DNA from: an uncultured Dehalococcoidia bacterium
GTDB lineage: Bacteria > Chloroflexota > Dehalococcoidia > Lucifugimonadales > UBA3495
DNA length: 64,000 bases
Assembly (NCBI GenBank): GCA_958296445.1
Contig: OY282565.1
Location: 3,087,570 to 3,151,569 of the forward strand
Direction: 5' to 3'
Positions 34,570 to 42,683 of this stretch are shown one piece after another (position 1 is the first letter of the stretch; each line of letters starts with the position of its first letter). The notes under the pieces were generated by a model. It made no database searches, had not been told where the DNA came from, and saw nothing but the letters and a program-made list of their open reading frames with translations. Made by a program: the position numbers and the translations under genes.

Positions 34570-34601
34570 GGGATACGGGATACTGTGTGTTTCTGCTCCG
34601 G

Positions 34602-35075
34602 TTAAAGCAGAGGAGTAAAATCCACCAGACTTTTGTTCAGAGGGTCAACGCACAAACGGACGGATTCCAGCGCGTGAGCGCCCAGAAGGATAGGAGCGGC
34701 GTCATCCACAAATACCACGGTGGTGGTCGCAACCCTGTCGGCGATTCGCACCCGAGCCTCGCTGATATAACGCTCGGTATATCTTCCGTCGGCCAGGCGC
34801 AGTCGTATTCGTTCCGCAGGCTCAATACCCAGTTCGCCCAACAGTGTTTCGGGAACCGTCAGGTAGCTTGCGCCGGTATCTACCAACGCTTCGATGCGGC
34901 GGAACGAAACGCCGTCCGCGCCAATCACTTCCACCGGATGCCTGAATAAACTCACAGTCTTTCCCGCCAGCGGAGTCCCGCGTGATAAGATAACCTTCGC
35001 CTGTTCAAGAGGCTCCCCAGCGGGCCTTATGCCAAGGATCCCCCCGCCTTCAACCGGATTAGGCAACGTGTTCAT
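34602..35075 (-). CDS. Retropepsin-like aspartic protease, copy 3
   Basis: The single-domain clan AA aspartic protease region has FRRIEALVDTGASYLTVPETLLGELGI (the DTGA active-site triad), LRLADGRYTERYISEARVRIADRVATTTVVFVDDAAPILLGAHALES and VDPLNKSLVDF. Family members are about 120 residues and dimerise. This frame is 157 residues from ATG 35075; the first 40 are not typical, and a GTG at 34955 (VSLFRHPVEVIG) would give the usual length. The two related genes at 36417 and 36837 share the same pattern. Physiological substrates of these bacterial retropepsins are unknown. Confidence 0.8.
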   Translation of the reverse strand: MNTLPNPVEGGGILGIRPAGEPLEQAKVILSRGTPLAGKTVSLFRHPVEVIGADGVSFRRIEALVDTGASYLTVPETLLGELGIEPAERIRLRLADGRYTERYISEARVRIADRVATTTVVFVDDAAPILLGAHALESVRLCVDPLNKSLVDFTPLL

Positions 35076-35133
35076 AGGATTTCCCCAAGCCGCCTTGCGC
35101 CTTTAGGCCAGTATACCAGCCTACCCTTAAAGT

Positions 35134-35309
35134 GAGAAAATTGCGAAATTACTTCCCTTGTCCGTCATTATGATGTCTGTCACTCTGAGCAAATGCCTGT
35201 CATTCTAAGCAAGCTGTCTGTCATTCTGAGCAAAGTGAAGAATCCCTACTTGGGCGGTGAGACCCTTCACTTCGCCAAGGGTGCCAAAGGGGCATTTCGC
35301 AATCTCCCC
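35134..35309. repeat. MITE-like repeat, copy 7
   Basis: The left end GAGAAAATTGCGAAATTACT and the right end GGCATTTCGCAATCTCCCC are inverted. Three tandem CTGTCA(C/T)TCT(G/A)AGCAA units lie inside. Its right end abuts the stop of the Gfo/Idh gene. Confidence 0.85.
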
Positions 35310-36347
35310 CTACAGCGGCAGGGACACCACCTGCCGAGTCTGCGAGCTGCGGGTTACGGCCTCGGTGAACTCCATATAGTGCAGCCCCACATCAAAGGGG
35401 GTGCGGGTTATGCGTTCCTGGCCGCGGACGGCATTGCAGAACTCCTCCTCCACCCGCCAGTACGCCTGGCCTTCGGGCGGGTTGGGGATTTCGGCCATAG
35501 CGCCGTCGCCGCGCCGCCCGCCGTAGACATTGAGGGCCGAATCCAGGCGCAGAGTGCCTTCGCTGCCGAAAATCCATACCTCGTTGCCCGGGCCGAACCC
35601 GGTCACCGCGCTGAAACGCAGGTTGGCCTGCGCCCCGCTGGACAAGTCGGCCAGTATGTCCACATGGTCGGGAATGGTCACCGCCGTCATCCGCCCGTCC
35701 TCGTCGCGGCGCCGGGCCACGTTGACGCTGGTATTCGCCATAACCCGCGTCGCCGGGCCCACCCAGCGAATCATCGCCTCGTACCAAATGCCCATATTCA
35801 GAATGTTGTAGCCGCTCAGGTCACGGTCGTTGCGCCAGTGCATCGGCCCGGCGTCGGCGGCGAAACCCGGCGTCAGCGACTGGAGCGACACCGCCAGCAC
35901 ATCGCCCACATACCCCTCGGCAATCTTCTGCTCCAACAGATTGTCCACCTTGAAAGTCAGGGGCGACGGCACAATCTGGGCGACCAGCCCCGGGTGCGCC
36001 CGGGAAGCATCCAGCATCTCCCGCGCTTCCGAGGCCGAAGCCGCCATCCGCGCCTCGCAAAGCACGTGCTTGCCCGCCTCCAGGGCGGCAATGGTCAGCG
36101 TGCGGTGCATATAGGGCCAGGTTCCGATACACACCGCACCGATGGACGTGTCTTCCAGCAGCTCGCGCCAACTGTCATAGACCGCCGGGATGTTGAACTG
36201 GTCGGCCACCGCCCGCCCCGATTCGCGGGAGCGGTTAGCCACCGCCGCGATTTCCACCCCGTCAACCTGCTGGAAGCCGGGGATGTGCCGGTCGCGGGTG
36301 TTCCGCCCCGCGCCAATAAGCCCGACCCGGATAACTTCGTCAGCCAT
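35310..36347 (-). CDS. Gfo/Idh/MocA family oxidoreductase, copy 2
   Basis: This 345-residue NAD(P)-dependent dehydrogenase of the glucose-fructose oxidoreductase family has a Rossmann start VIRVGLIGAGRNTRDRHIPGF, VEIAAVANRSRESG, and IGAVCIGTWPYMHRTLTIAALEAGKHVLCEARMA. The family's EKP motif, whose Lys is catalytic, is replaced by EAR. The C-terminal domain has SGYNILNMGIWYEAMIRWVG and EVWIFGSEGTLRLD. The paralogue at 37290 shares the EAR change, so both may have altered chemistry. The substrate (a sugar or inositol derivative) is unknown. Retropepsin-like genes lie on both sides. Confidence 0.88.
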   Translation of the reverse strand: MADEVIRVGLIGAGRNTRDRHIPGFQQVDGVEIAAVANRSRESGRAVADQFNIPAVYDSWRELLEDTSIGAVCIGTWPYMHRTLTIAALEAGKHVLCEARMAASASEAREMLDASRAHPGLVAQIVPSPLTFKVDNLLEQKIAEGYVGDVLAVSLQSLTPGFAADAGPMHWRNDRDLSGYNILNMGIWYEAMIRWVGPATRVMANTSVNVARRRDEDGRMTAVTIPDHVDILADLSSGAQANLRFSAVTGFGPGNEVWIFGSEGTLRLDSALNVYGGRRGDGAMAEIPNPPEGQAYWRVEEEFCNAVRGQERITRTPFDVGLHYMEFTEAVTRSSQTRQVVSLPL

Positions 36348-36416
36348 CGGTTCCCTCCGCTAATTTGCTATTGCCATGCTGTCCATAATGCCCAAGTCGC
36401 CCCGGACGGATTAACC

Positions 36417-36770
36417 CTATCGCGTCACCCGGAGGTCTACCAAACGATTGTTGGACGGGTCAACCGCCAGCACGACGCCCTCCAGCGCGTAAGACCCCAT
36501 CAGAATGGGGGATCCCTCTTCCCCAAACAGAACCGTGGAATAGGTTTCCCGCCCGTCAATCCGAATCCTCAAATGGCCTACCCGATCTTGGACAATGCTG
36601 CCGTCGGCCAGTTGGGATTCGACGATTCTGGCCGGCACAATCCCCAATTCCAGCAACAGGCTGCTAGGAATCTGAGAGAAGCTGGCGCCGGTATCCACCA
36701 GCGCATTCACGGTTTCGTACCGCGATCCGTCCAGCGGGCCTATCTCCATCGGCCAGTAGAAAGTTCCCAT
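36417..36770 (-). CDS. Retropepsin-like aspartic protease, copy 2
   Basis: This 117-residue clan AA protease has an N-terminal strand MGTFYWPMEIGPLDGSRYE, the active-site segment VNALVDTGASFSQIPSSLLLELGI, LADGSIVQDRVGHLRIRIDGRETYSTVLFGEEGSPILMGSYALEG and VDPSNNRLVDL. One DTGA per chain means an active enzyme needs a homodimer. The ATG has GGAGG six bases upstream. It sits between copy 1 and the second Gfo/Idh gene. Duplication with copy 1 is clear from the shared layout. Confidence 0.85.
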   Translation of the reverse strand: MGTFYWPMEIGPLDGSRYETVNALVDTGASFSQIPSSLLLELGIVPARIVESQLADGSIVQDRVGHLRIRIDGRETYSTVLFGEEGSPILMGSYALEGVVLAVDPSNNRLVDLRVTR

Positions 36771-36836
36771 ATCATTCCTCCAAAGCCGCTCCTTGCAACG
36801 GCTTCTCCGGTTGAGCGTATGCTACGATGCCTGATG

Positions 36837-37205
36837 TTAAATGCCGCGGCGCATCCGCAAAATCCCGGTGGGAATCAACCGGCGGCGCACCGGATCCACC
36901 GCCAGCCTGACGCCTTCCAGGGCGTGAGCGCCCAGCAAAGGAGATACGTCTTCCGGCCCGAAAGTGACCCAAGTAAACGTATCTCGCCCGTCAATCCGAA
37001 CCCTCGCTTCGGCGATGGCGTCCTCCACAACCCTGCCATCAGCCAATTCAGCCAGTGCCGTATCGGTGGGGAAAATACCTAACTGGCGCAACACGGAGCC
37101 GGGAACTTGGGAATAGGACGCGCCGGTATCCACCAGCGCATCCACTATCTCGAATTTGTCGCCGCCGGAACTGAAAACCTGTATGGAATGATAAAACGCT
37201 CCCAT
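36837..37205 (-). CDS. Retropepsin-like aspartic protease, copy 1
   Basis: This 122-residue clan AA protease reads MGAFYHSIQVFSSGGDKFE, VDALVDTGASYSQVPGSVLRQLGI (DTGA), LADGRVVEDAIAEARVRIDGRDTFTWVTFGPEDVSPLLGAHALEGVRLAVDPV. It lies 66 bases upstream of copy 2 and 84 bases downstream of the first Gfo/Idh gene on the same strand. The binding site before the ATG is weak. As with the other two, there is no signal peptide, so cytoplasmic action is expected. Confidence 0.85.
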   Translation of the reverse strand: MGAFYHSIQVFSSGGDKFEIVDALVDTGASYSQVPGSVLRQLGIFPTDTALAELADGRVVEDAIAEARVRIDGRDTFTWVTFGPEDVSPLLGAHALEGVRLAVDPVRRRLIPTGILRMRRGI

Positions 37206-37289
37206 TTTGCTACTCTATCCCAAAGGCTTTATCTCCCCTCGGATATGCCCCGCCCGCGCCCCGCAAGTGAGGCGCGGGCAGAGTAAGCC

Positions 37290-38357
37290 CTACAGCGGCA
37301 GGGCCACCGCTTGGCCGGTCTGGGCACTGCGGGTTACGGCCTCGGTGAACTCCATATACTGGACTCCGATGTCGAAGGGGGTATGGGTTATGGCTTCCTC
37401 GCCGCGGATGGCGTTGATAAACTCTTCCTCCACCCGCCACTTGCCGCGCTTTTCCGGGGCGATGGGCAGCTCGGCGAGGGCCTCGTCGCCCCGGCGGCCG
37501 GCCAGCACCTTGTTGAAGGGCGGCCCCTGCAAGCTGATGGTGCCGTCGGTGCCGAAAATCCAGAAATCGGAGCCGGTTTGCAGGCCGGTGACCGCGCTCC
37601 AGCTTAAATCGGCGGCGGCCCCGCAGGCCATTTCCGCCAGCACATTTACATGGTCGGGAACCGACACCGCCCGCATCGCGCCGTTTTCGTCGCGCCGCCG
37701 GTTGGTGAACACCCGGGTCATCGCCGACACCTTGGCCGCCGGGCCCACGTAGCGCATCACGGTTTCGTACCAGATGCCCATTCCGAGGATGTTGTAGCCG
37801 CTGAGGGTGCGATCCTGCCGCCAGTGCAGGGGCGCCTCGGTGTCTATGAACGTGTCGGCCCGGTTGCTGCGCCCGTGGTAATCGCAGACCCGCAGGCGCA
37901 CCGCCAGAATGTCGCCCAAGAAGCCGTTGCCCACGTGTTCAATGACCGTGTTGTCCACCTCCAGGGTTTGCGGGGCCGGGACAATCTGCGTCACCAGTTC
38001 GGGATGCAGGCGGCTGGCGTCCAGCATCTCGTGGGCTTCGTCGGCGTTCATCGCCATCCGCGCCTCGGTAAGCACGTGCTTGCCCGCGTCCAGCGAGGCC
38101 AGCACCAAGTTGCGGTGCATATAGGGCCAAGTGCCGACGCAAACGGCGTCAATGCTGTCGTCGTCCAGCAGGTCAACCCAGTTATCGTAGACTTTGGGAA
38201 TCTCATACTCGCCGGCGATGCGCTCGCCGGACTCGCGGCTGCGGTTGGCGACGGCCACGATTTCCACGTCGCGCTGCTCGCGGAAGCCGGGGATGTGGCG
38301 CAGGCGGGTGTTGGCCCCGGCCCCGATGAGGCCGACGCGGATGATTCCGTTGTGCAT
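37290..38357 (-). CDS. Gfo/Idh/MocA family oxidoreductase, copy 1
   Basis: This 355-residue paralogue of the 35310 gene has IIRVGLIGAGANTRLRHIPGF, VEIVAVANRSRESG, DAVCVGTWPYMHRNLVLASLDAGKHVLTEARMAMNADEAHEML, SGYNILGMGIWYETVMRYVG and DFWIFGTDGTISLQG. EAR again replaces the canonical EKP. The start ATG has AGGAGCG upstream. It is the first gene of the minus-strand Gfo-protease-protease-Gfo-protease series and faces the signal-peptidase gene divergently across about 70 bases that contain a TATAAT. Confidence 0.88.
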   Translation of the reverse strand: MHNGIIRVGLIGAGANTRLRHIPGFREQRDVEIVAVANRSRESGERIAGEYEIPKVYDNWVDLLDDDSIDAVCVGTWPYMHRNLVLASLDAGKHVLTEARMAMNADEAHEMLDASRLHPELVTQIVPAPQTLEVDNTVIEHVGNGFLGDILAVRLRVCDYHGRSNRADTFIDTEAPLHWRQDRTLSGYNILGMGIWYETVMRYVGPAAKVSAMTRVFTNRRRDENGAMRAVSVPDHVNVLAEMACGAAADLSWSAVTGLQTGSDFWIFGTDGTISLQGPPFNKVLAGRRGDEALAELPIAPEKRGKWRVEEEFINAIRGEEAITHTPFDIGVQYMEFTEAVTRSAQTGQAVALPL

Positions 38358-38425
38358 CTGAACGCTCCTTGCCTTATAATGATATGGGCCAATTCTACCA
38401 CGCTGGAATAATCGTCCGGTAAGAG

Positions 38426-38884
38426 ATGCGACAGCCCAACGCCGATAATCCGCCGGGACGGTTCCGGGTGCAGGGGCCGAGTATGTCGCCCACCCTCGAG
38501 GACGGCCAAGTGGCGTTGCTGATGCCGCCGTTGCTGCACCGTCGCCGCCTGCGCCGGGGCGACGTGGTGGTGTTCCGCCAGCTTACGCCGCCGTGGGACT
38601 GGCTGATTAAGCGCATCGCGGCGATGCCCGATGAGTCGGTGGCGCTACAAAACGGGCTGTTATATGTAGACGATTTGCTGGTGACGCCCCGCCCGATACC
38701 GGCCGGCCCGGACGGGCGGCGATGCGGCCACTGGTGGAACGGCCCTGATGAGTATTTCGTATTGGGGGATAATCCGTCGCAAAGCGCGGATAGCCGCGCT
38801 TTCGGCCCAGTGCCGGGGGAGCGGATCGCCGGCCGGGTGTGGCTGCGGGTGTGGCCGCCAAAGGCATGGGGGCGCGTGGGGTAA
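38426..38884 (+). CDS. Signal peptidase I (S26) family protein without N-terminal anchor
   Basis: This 152-residue protein has the S26 catalytic boxes: FRVQGPSMSPTLEDGQVAL (nucleophile Ser), RRGDVVVFRQLTP, DWLIKRIAAMPDESVAL (general-base Lys), and EYFVLGDNPSQSADSRAFGPVPGERIAGRVWLRVWP. It is shorter than a housekeeping LepB and has no N-terminal transmembrane segment, so it may be a soluble or specialised maturation peptidase. It starts just downstream of a TATAAT on the plus strand. It is followed by a hairpin and the Hsp70-like cassette. Confidence 0.85.
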   Translation: MRQPNADNPPGRFRVQGPSMSPTLEDGQVALLMPPLLHRRRLRRGDVVVFRQLTPPWDWLIKRIAAMPDESVALQNGLLYVDDLLVTPRPIPAGPDGRRCGHWWNGPDEYFVLGDNPSQSADSRAFGPVPGERIAGRVWLRVWPPKAWGRVG

Positions 38885-38888
38885 GGTG

Positions 38889-38908
38889 CTTTCGCAATGG
38901 CGCGAAAG
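38889..38908 (+). terminator. Hairpin after the signal-peptidase gene
   Basis: CTTTCGC and GCGAAAG form a perfect 7-bp stem with a 6-base loop, five bases after the stop codon. There is no T-run, so termination is uncertain. Confidence 0.4.
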
Positions 38909-38935
38909 GTGTTACCATATACAAAATGTTAAGCG

Positions 38936-38950
38936 GCGTATCAGATACGC
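38936..38950. promoter_or_regulatory. Palindromic candidate operator before the GreA-like gene
   Basis: GCGTATCAGATACGC is perfectly symmetric (7-bp arms, central A) and ends 12 bases before the GTG start. It could bind a dimeric regulator or form an RNA hairpin next to the AAAGGAAAGG ribosome binding site. Confidence 0.5.
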
Positions 38951-38962
38951 AAAGGAAAGGGC

Positions 38963-40522
38963 GTGGCTAGTTCAGAAATCCGACAAGGCGGGTTTGTCCG
39001 CAACAACCGCCCTAAGGCGAACCCGGAAGTCGGGAAAATTCTGGAACTCCGCGGCGATGACGTGCGAGTCGAGTTTTGGGATGGCTCCAAGTCCTTGTTT
39101 TTACGAAGCTTTTTAGAGCCGTTACCTGACGGAGCCCCCGAAGTCCTGTTGTGGGAGCGGGATGAATCTCTAGCGCGATGGGCAAAGGAATCGCCGCTGA
39201 AACTGATAGCAGCGGCTCTGTCGGTTAGCGGTAACCGTGGCACGGTTGCCGACATCAAGGAAAAGTTGGGAGAGTTGGCCCCTATCGAAGACGACGAGTG
39301 GAAGAGATGGTGGCAGTCCGCTCAACGGAAGCTCAAGAAGTCTGAAGGATACTTTCGGATTAGCAAGGAAGGCAAAGACTCCGTATATATCTTGCTATCC
39401 AACGTTGACGATGTGCCTATAGAGGCGCCAAAGTCAACTAAACCCGCTGAGTCACAAACTGAAAAATCAGATTTGTTGGCGGAATGGCAAGACTGGTTTT
39501 TGAACGGATGGAAGAAGGAACCGCCGGAAAATTACCCAAAGAAAGCGATATCCGATGCCCTTGCTAAGTGGCCCGCCGATACAATAGAACCGGTACTGAA
39601 GCAGACAATTCAGGAGGCTGAGGGTTTTCTAGCATCGAAAAAACCGACACCGCAGCCTACTCTAGGCTGGTTGGAGGCTGTGGGGCAGGCATCTTTGCGG
39701 TGGTGGGAATGTACCGTCCCCTATTCCGCCAGGGATCTGTCGGCTCGTAGCAGTGATGTTTTGTTGGAGCTGGCGAAAAACGCCGGGTACGCGAAGTCGG
39801 GCGAATGGTTGCTTTGGGCTCACGCGCTGTCGGGCCAGTCTGACGAATCGTGGCGGCAAGGGTTCGCCGCCGGGATGTGGGCGGCCATTGGGGAGTCCGG
39901 CGGCAACGCCAGCCGCAACCGCCGGAATCTGTTCCGGGCAACTGCGGAAATGCTGGGGCGCCAAAGCCGGGCCGACTTGGCGCGGGAAATCGCCCTAGCC
40001 GCTTTCCATGATGCCGACGCCACTCCGCGCTATTCTGCACTGGATGAATTGGACCAGGTTTTGGAACAGCTAACTCCTGGCGAAGAGGCAAAACGGCTGC
40101 TAGAGTTAATAGCCTTGTCGTCAGAATCCGCCCAACAGGACAAAGACAGGTTGCTGGACTACATCGCCAATAGCCGCCACGCCGTCGGCCCGGAGCGGCT
40201 GAATCTGCTGGTGGCGGCAACTTTGTTGCTAACCGACGGCAAAGGGCCAGTGGCGGCACAGACGTCGCGGGAATTGGCCTACGCATTTGCCAAGCCGTCA
40301 GAAATGGGTTATGATGCTCAAACCCTTTTCAAAGATACTCGCGCTCACAATGATCAGTTGCGCGATAAAGTCGCCAGCCAATTGGAAGAACAAAGCCAAA
40401 CTTACGAACTTCGTTTGCGCCGTTCACGCCTGCAAATCCAGGATCTGGGCGCAGAAGTAGATACATTGCAGGGAAAATTGATGTTGAAAAGCAAGCTGGA
40501 ATATATTGCCAATAATGGCTAA
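38963..40522 (+). CDS. Large helical protein with GreA-like N-terminal region
   Basis: This 519-residue protein has a GTG start after AAAGGAAAGG. Residues 1-75 look like a small beta domain (GGFVRNNRPKANPEVGKILELRGDDVRVEFWDG). Residues 90-150 contain KEKLGELAPIEDDEWKRWWQSAQRKLKKSEGYFRISKEGKDSVYIL, a pattern found in the extended GreA-type proteins of some spirochaetes and others. The rest is alpha-helical and repeat-like, ending in a coiled coil (LRLRRSRLQIQDLGAEVDTLQGKL). The catalytic GreA coiled-coil tip is not evident. Together with the following Hsp70-like gene it is lower in GC than its surroundings. Function unknown. Confidence 0.65.
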   Translation: MASSEIRQGGFVRNNRPKANPEVGKILELRGDDVRVEFWDGSKSLFLRSFLEPLPDGAPEVLLWERDESLARWAKESPLKLIAAALSVSGNRGTVADIKEKLGELAPIEDDEWKRWWQSAQRKLKKSEGYFRISKEGKDSVYILLSNVDDVPIEAPKSTKPAESQTEKSDLLAEWQDWFLNGWKKEPPENYPKKAISDALAKWPADTIEPVLKQTIQEAEGFLASKKPTPQPTLGWLEAVGQASLRWWECTVPYSARDLSARSSDVLLELAKNAGYAKSGEWLLWAHALSGQSDESWRQGFAAGMWAAIGESGGNASRNRRNLFRATAEMLGRQSRADLAREIALAAFHDADATPRYSALDELDQVLEQLTPGEEAKRLLELIALSSESAQQDKDRLLDYIANSRHAVGPERLNLLVAATLLLTDGKGPVAAQTSRELAYAFAKPSEMGYDAQTLFKDTRAHNDQLRDKVASQLEEQSQTYELRLRRSRLQIQDLGAEVDTLQGKLMLKSKLEYIANNG

Positions 40523-40528
40523 TTTGAT

Positions 40529-40546
40529 TCAATAAATTTATTGACA
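40529..40546 (+). promoter_or_regulatory. 16-bp perfect palindrome overlapping a candidate -35
   Basis: TCAATAAATTTATTGA (40529-40544) is a perfect palindrome in the 78-base gap before the Hsp70-like gene. TTGACA at 40541-40546 overlaps its right end and could serve as -35; a weak -10 (AAAGTT) follows at 17 bases. Overlap suggests repression by a protein that binds the palindrome. Confidence 0.55.
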
Positions 40547-40600
40547 ATAAAGCTATTTGTAGCAAAGTTCGATCTAACCACAGCAACACGAGGAAGATTG

Positions 40601-42334
40601 ATGGAAGTCGTAGGCGTAGATTTTGGAACGACAAATGTTCGTATCTCTACCTGGGACACGGATTCTCTGGGGTTGCCTCAGTCCTGTCAAATAGGCAGGG
40701 ATCCTGAAAATTTGGAAATGATGCCGGCTGTCGTTGCTTTACAACGACAACCAGATGGCTCGGTTTCTGTTAAGGTTGGAGAAAGTGCGGTTGCATTGGA
40801 AGGAGAAAGTGACGCTCTCGTCATCCACAACATAAAGCGGTGGGCATTGTCCAGCGACTCCTATGTTCAATGGCAAATAGACGTCAAAAAGATCCCCTGG
40901 CCAACTTGGTGGAATCCTGAATTGAGGTGCGTTGAAGTCTGGGGGGAACGTTTCCTTGTAAAAGACTTGATGAGTGAAATACTGAAAGAGGCAGTAAATC
41001 GCGCTAAACTCCCTGATAAATTTGAGTGGCGATCCGGCTGTCCGGTTCACGCTGGCTTGGATTATAGGTCAATGATGAACGACCTGATGACCGAATTTGC
41101 AGGGACAGGTAACTTGAGTTGGGTGGTAGATGAGCCAGTATTATTCCTGACGCTGCTTTGGCGTATGGGGGCGCTCCAAGCTGGCTCGTACTTGGTCTAT
41201 GACTTGGGAGGCGGCTCTTTCGATTGCGCCGTGGTCGAAGTGGGCGAAAACAACGAAATGATTGCTTACGGCGCAGACGGTCACCCGTTGCTGGGTGGCG
41301 CAGACATTCAAGAATCCTTAAAGGAGTTTGATCATACCATCCAAACCGATGATGTTTACCGCGCCGTAATCAAAAAAGGCAGGTACATTGAGCGGTCTAT
41401 GATGTCTCTACGAGACGCTTATATCAGTGCCAAAGTGATTTGGGGGCGCGGTGAAGACGACTACCCCTTTGGTGAAACAGTCTTCGAGGATGAAAATACA
41501 GGGGAAGTGCGTTTTGTTTGGCAGCTAAGGGAATCCGATATGGCAAAAGATTTGGACGCCATCGTACTGTTTGGGGGGCCTACAAGGAACACTGTTTTTG
41601 CAGAATATCTGCGCCGCAAATTCGGAGAAAACAAAATTATGCTTACTTCCGAGTTGGTCAACGTTCCTAACTCGGAATTTACTGCGTTAAGCATGGGAGC
41701 CTGTTATTTCGTTCAACAGGATGATTTAACATACCATTACTCTCACATGGTGCCCAGCCGATTACCTATCCACGTCACCCTTGAAAATCTCAAGACAGGC
41801 GAAAAGGTTGAATACCATCCCCATCAGCATTTCGGAGAAGGAGAAAACGAGCCAGGGAAATTCAATCCTTCACACAGCTTTTTCGGCCCATACACGTCTC
41901 AAGAACTGAAACAGGATCGAGAAGATCCGTGTGAGTATTTACTCACAGTTACCAGGCAAGACGGTTTGATGTTGCCGGACTCTGATGGCAACAATCTAGA
42001 ATTGAAATTCAATGGTTTCTTGGAGCCACGAAAGTTGCTCCAAGAAGCGGGAGATCGCCAGCCCGCAACCAGTCTGAGGGTGATTATAGACCGGCTCGGT
42101 TATTTGTGGGTCGAAATGAAGTCTGAGGGTGTTGGTTTGCCCTGGACAAAGAGGTTCCGTTTCCCGGACGCTGAAAGGGGCCCTGATGATTTACCGCCTT
42201 CTCCGCCTTGGCAGACTGAGGCGCAAAAAAAGGCTTGGCAAAGGATTCAAGAAAGAACAAGGCAACTAGAGGAAAAAAAGCGGCGGCAAGTGCAGACTAA
42301 CCTTGACCGCCCCGCCCACTTGGATGTCAACTAG
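40601..42334 (+). CDS. Hsp70-like (actin-fold) ATPase
   Basis: This 577-residue protein has the DnaK-type ATPase fold: phosphate-1 VVGVDFGTTNVRIS at residues 3-16, phosphate-2 YLVYDLGGGSFDCAVVEVGE near 198-217, and the adenosine motif DAIVLFGGPTRNTVFAEYLRRKFG near 325. The roughly 180-residue C-terminal part does not look like the DnaK substrate-binding domain and ends in a charged helix (QKKAWQRIQERTRQLEEKKRRQ). It is therefore a divergent Hsp70 homologue, not the housekeeping chaperone. ATG at 40601 follows GAGGAAG. It pairs with the GreA-like gene and has a lower GC content than the neighbours. Confidence 0.85.
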   Translation: MEVVGVDFGTTNVRISTWDTDSLGLPQSCQIGRDPENLEMMPAVVALQRQPDGSVSVKVGESAVALEGESDALVIHNIKRWALSSDSYVQWQIDVKKIPWPTWWNPELRCVEVWGERFLVKDLMSEILKEAVNRAKLPDKFEWRSGCPVHAGLDYRSMMNDLMTEFAGTGNLSWVVDEPVLFLTLLWRMGALQAGSYLVYDLGGGSFDCAVVEVGENNEMIAYGADGHPLLGGADIQESLKEFDHTIQTDDVYRAVIKKGRYIERSMMSLRDAYISAKVIWGRGEDDYPFGETVFEDENTGEVRFVWQLRESDMAKDLDAIVLFGGPTRNTVFAEYLRRKFGENKIMLTSELVNVPNSEFTALSMGACYFVQQDDLTYHYSHMVPSRLPIHVTLENLKTGEKVEYHPHQHFGEGENEPGKFNPSHSFFGPYTSQELKQDREDPCEYLLTVTRQDGLMLPDSDGNNLELKFNGFLEPRKLLQEAGDRQPATSLRVIIDRLGYLWVEMKSEGVGLPWTKRFRFPDAERGPDDLPPSPPWQTEAQKKAWQRIQERTRQLEEKKRRQVQTNLDRPAHLDVN

Positions 42335-42344
42335 CATTAAAAAA

Positions 42345-42366
42345 GGGCGGCCCAGCCGGGCCGCCC
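42345..42366 (-). terminator. Bidirectional intrinsic terminator
   Basis: GGGCGGCCC and GGGCCGCCC form a perfect 9-bp stem with a 4-base loop. On the minus strand it is followed by six T residues, ending the MaoC-type operon; on the plus strand it is followed by CTTTCG, ending the Hsp70-like gene. Confidence 0.85.
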
Positions 42367-42382
42367 CTTTCGCTTACGTCCG

Positions 42383-42664
42383 CTACACCCGCCACATATC
42401 CCCGGTCTGGAAAATCAAATCCACCCGGCACACCTCCTCGGCGGGCCAGCCTGCCACTCGCAGCCAGTCCTCGAAGTGGGATTGTTCGGCGGCTTCGCAT
42501 TCGGTGAACAGCTTGCCGGTGGCGGTGTCGGCGTAGACTTTCAGAATGGTGGTGCGGCGGTCGGGGCGCCATTTGCTTACGCCGCCGGTATAAGCGCCCA
42601 GCTTTTCGCGCAGGTCGGCTTCGGTCAGCCCCGATATGCTGTGGGTGGCTAGGAATCGGGCCAT
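42383..42664 (-). CDS. Small DUF4242-like alpha-beta protein
   Basis: This 93-residue protein (MARFLATHSISGLTEADLREKL..., WRPDRRTTILKVYADTATGKLFTECEAAEQSHFEDWLRVAGWP) has a ferredoxin-like alpha-beta pattern and resembles DUF4242 or nickel-binding SCO4226-type proteins. The assignment is tentative. It contains two Cys. It is the last gene of a three-gene minus-strand unit with two hotdog proteins, 19 bases after the preceding gene, and is followed by a strong terminator. Confidence 0.55.
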   Translation of the reverse strand: MARFLATHSISGLTEADLREKLGAYTGGVSKWRPDRRTTILKVYADTATGKLFTECEAAEQSHFEDWLRVAGWPAEEVCRVDLIFQTGDMWRV

Positions 42665-42683
42665 AGGGCGTTTACCTCTTTCG

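Noticed and set aside
35193..38411. Long plus-strand reading frames (up to 629 codons) opposite the Gfo/Idh and protease genes
   Set aside because: They are antisense shadows of GC-rich genes with recognisable products on the minus strand.
34670..40840. DnaA boxes around the proposed skew switch (TCATCCACA near 34706 and 40829)
   Set aside because: Only isolated one-mismatch sites are visible; there is no cluster and they lie inside genes, so I do not call an oriC.
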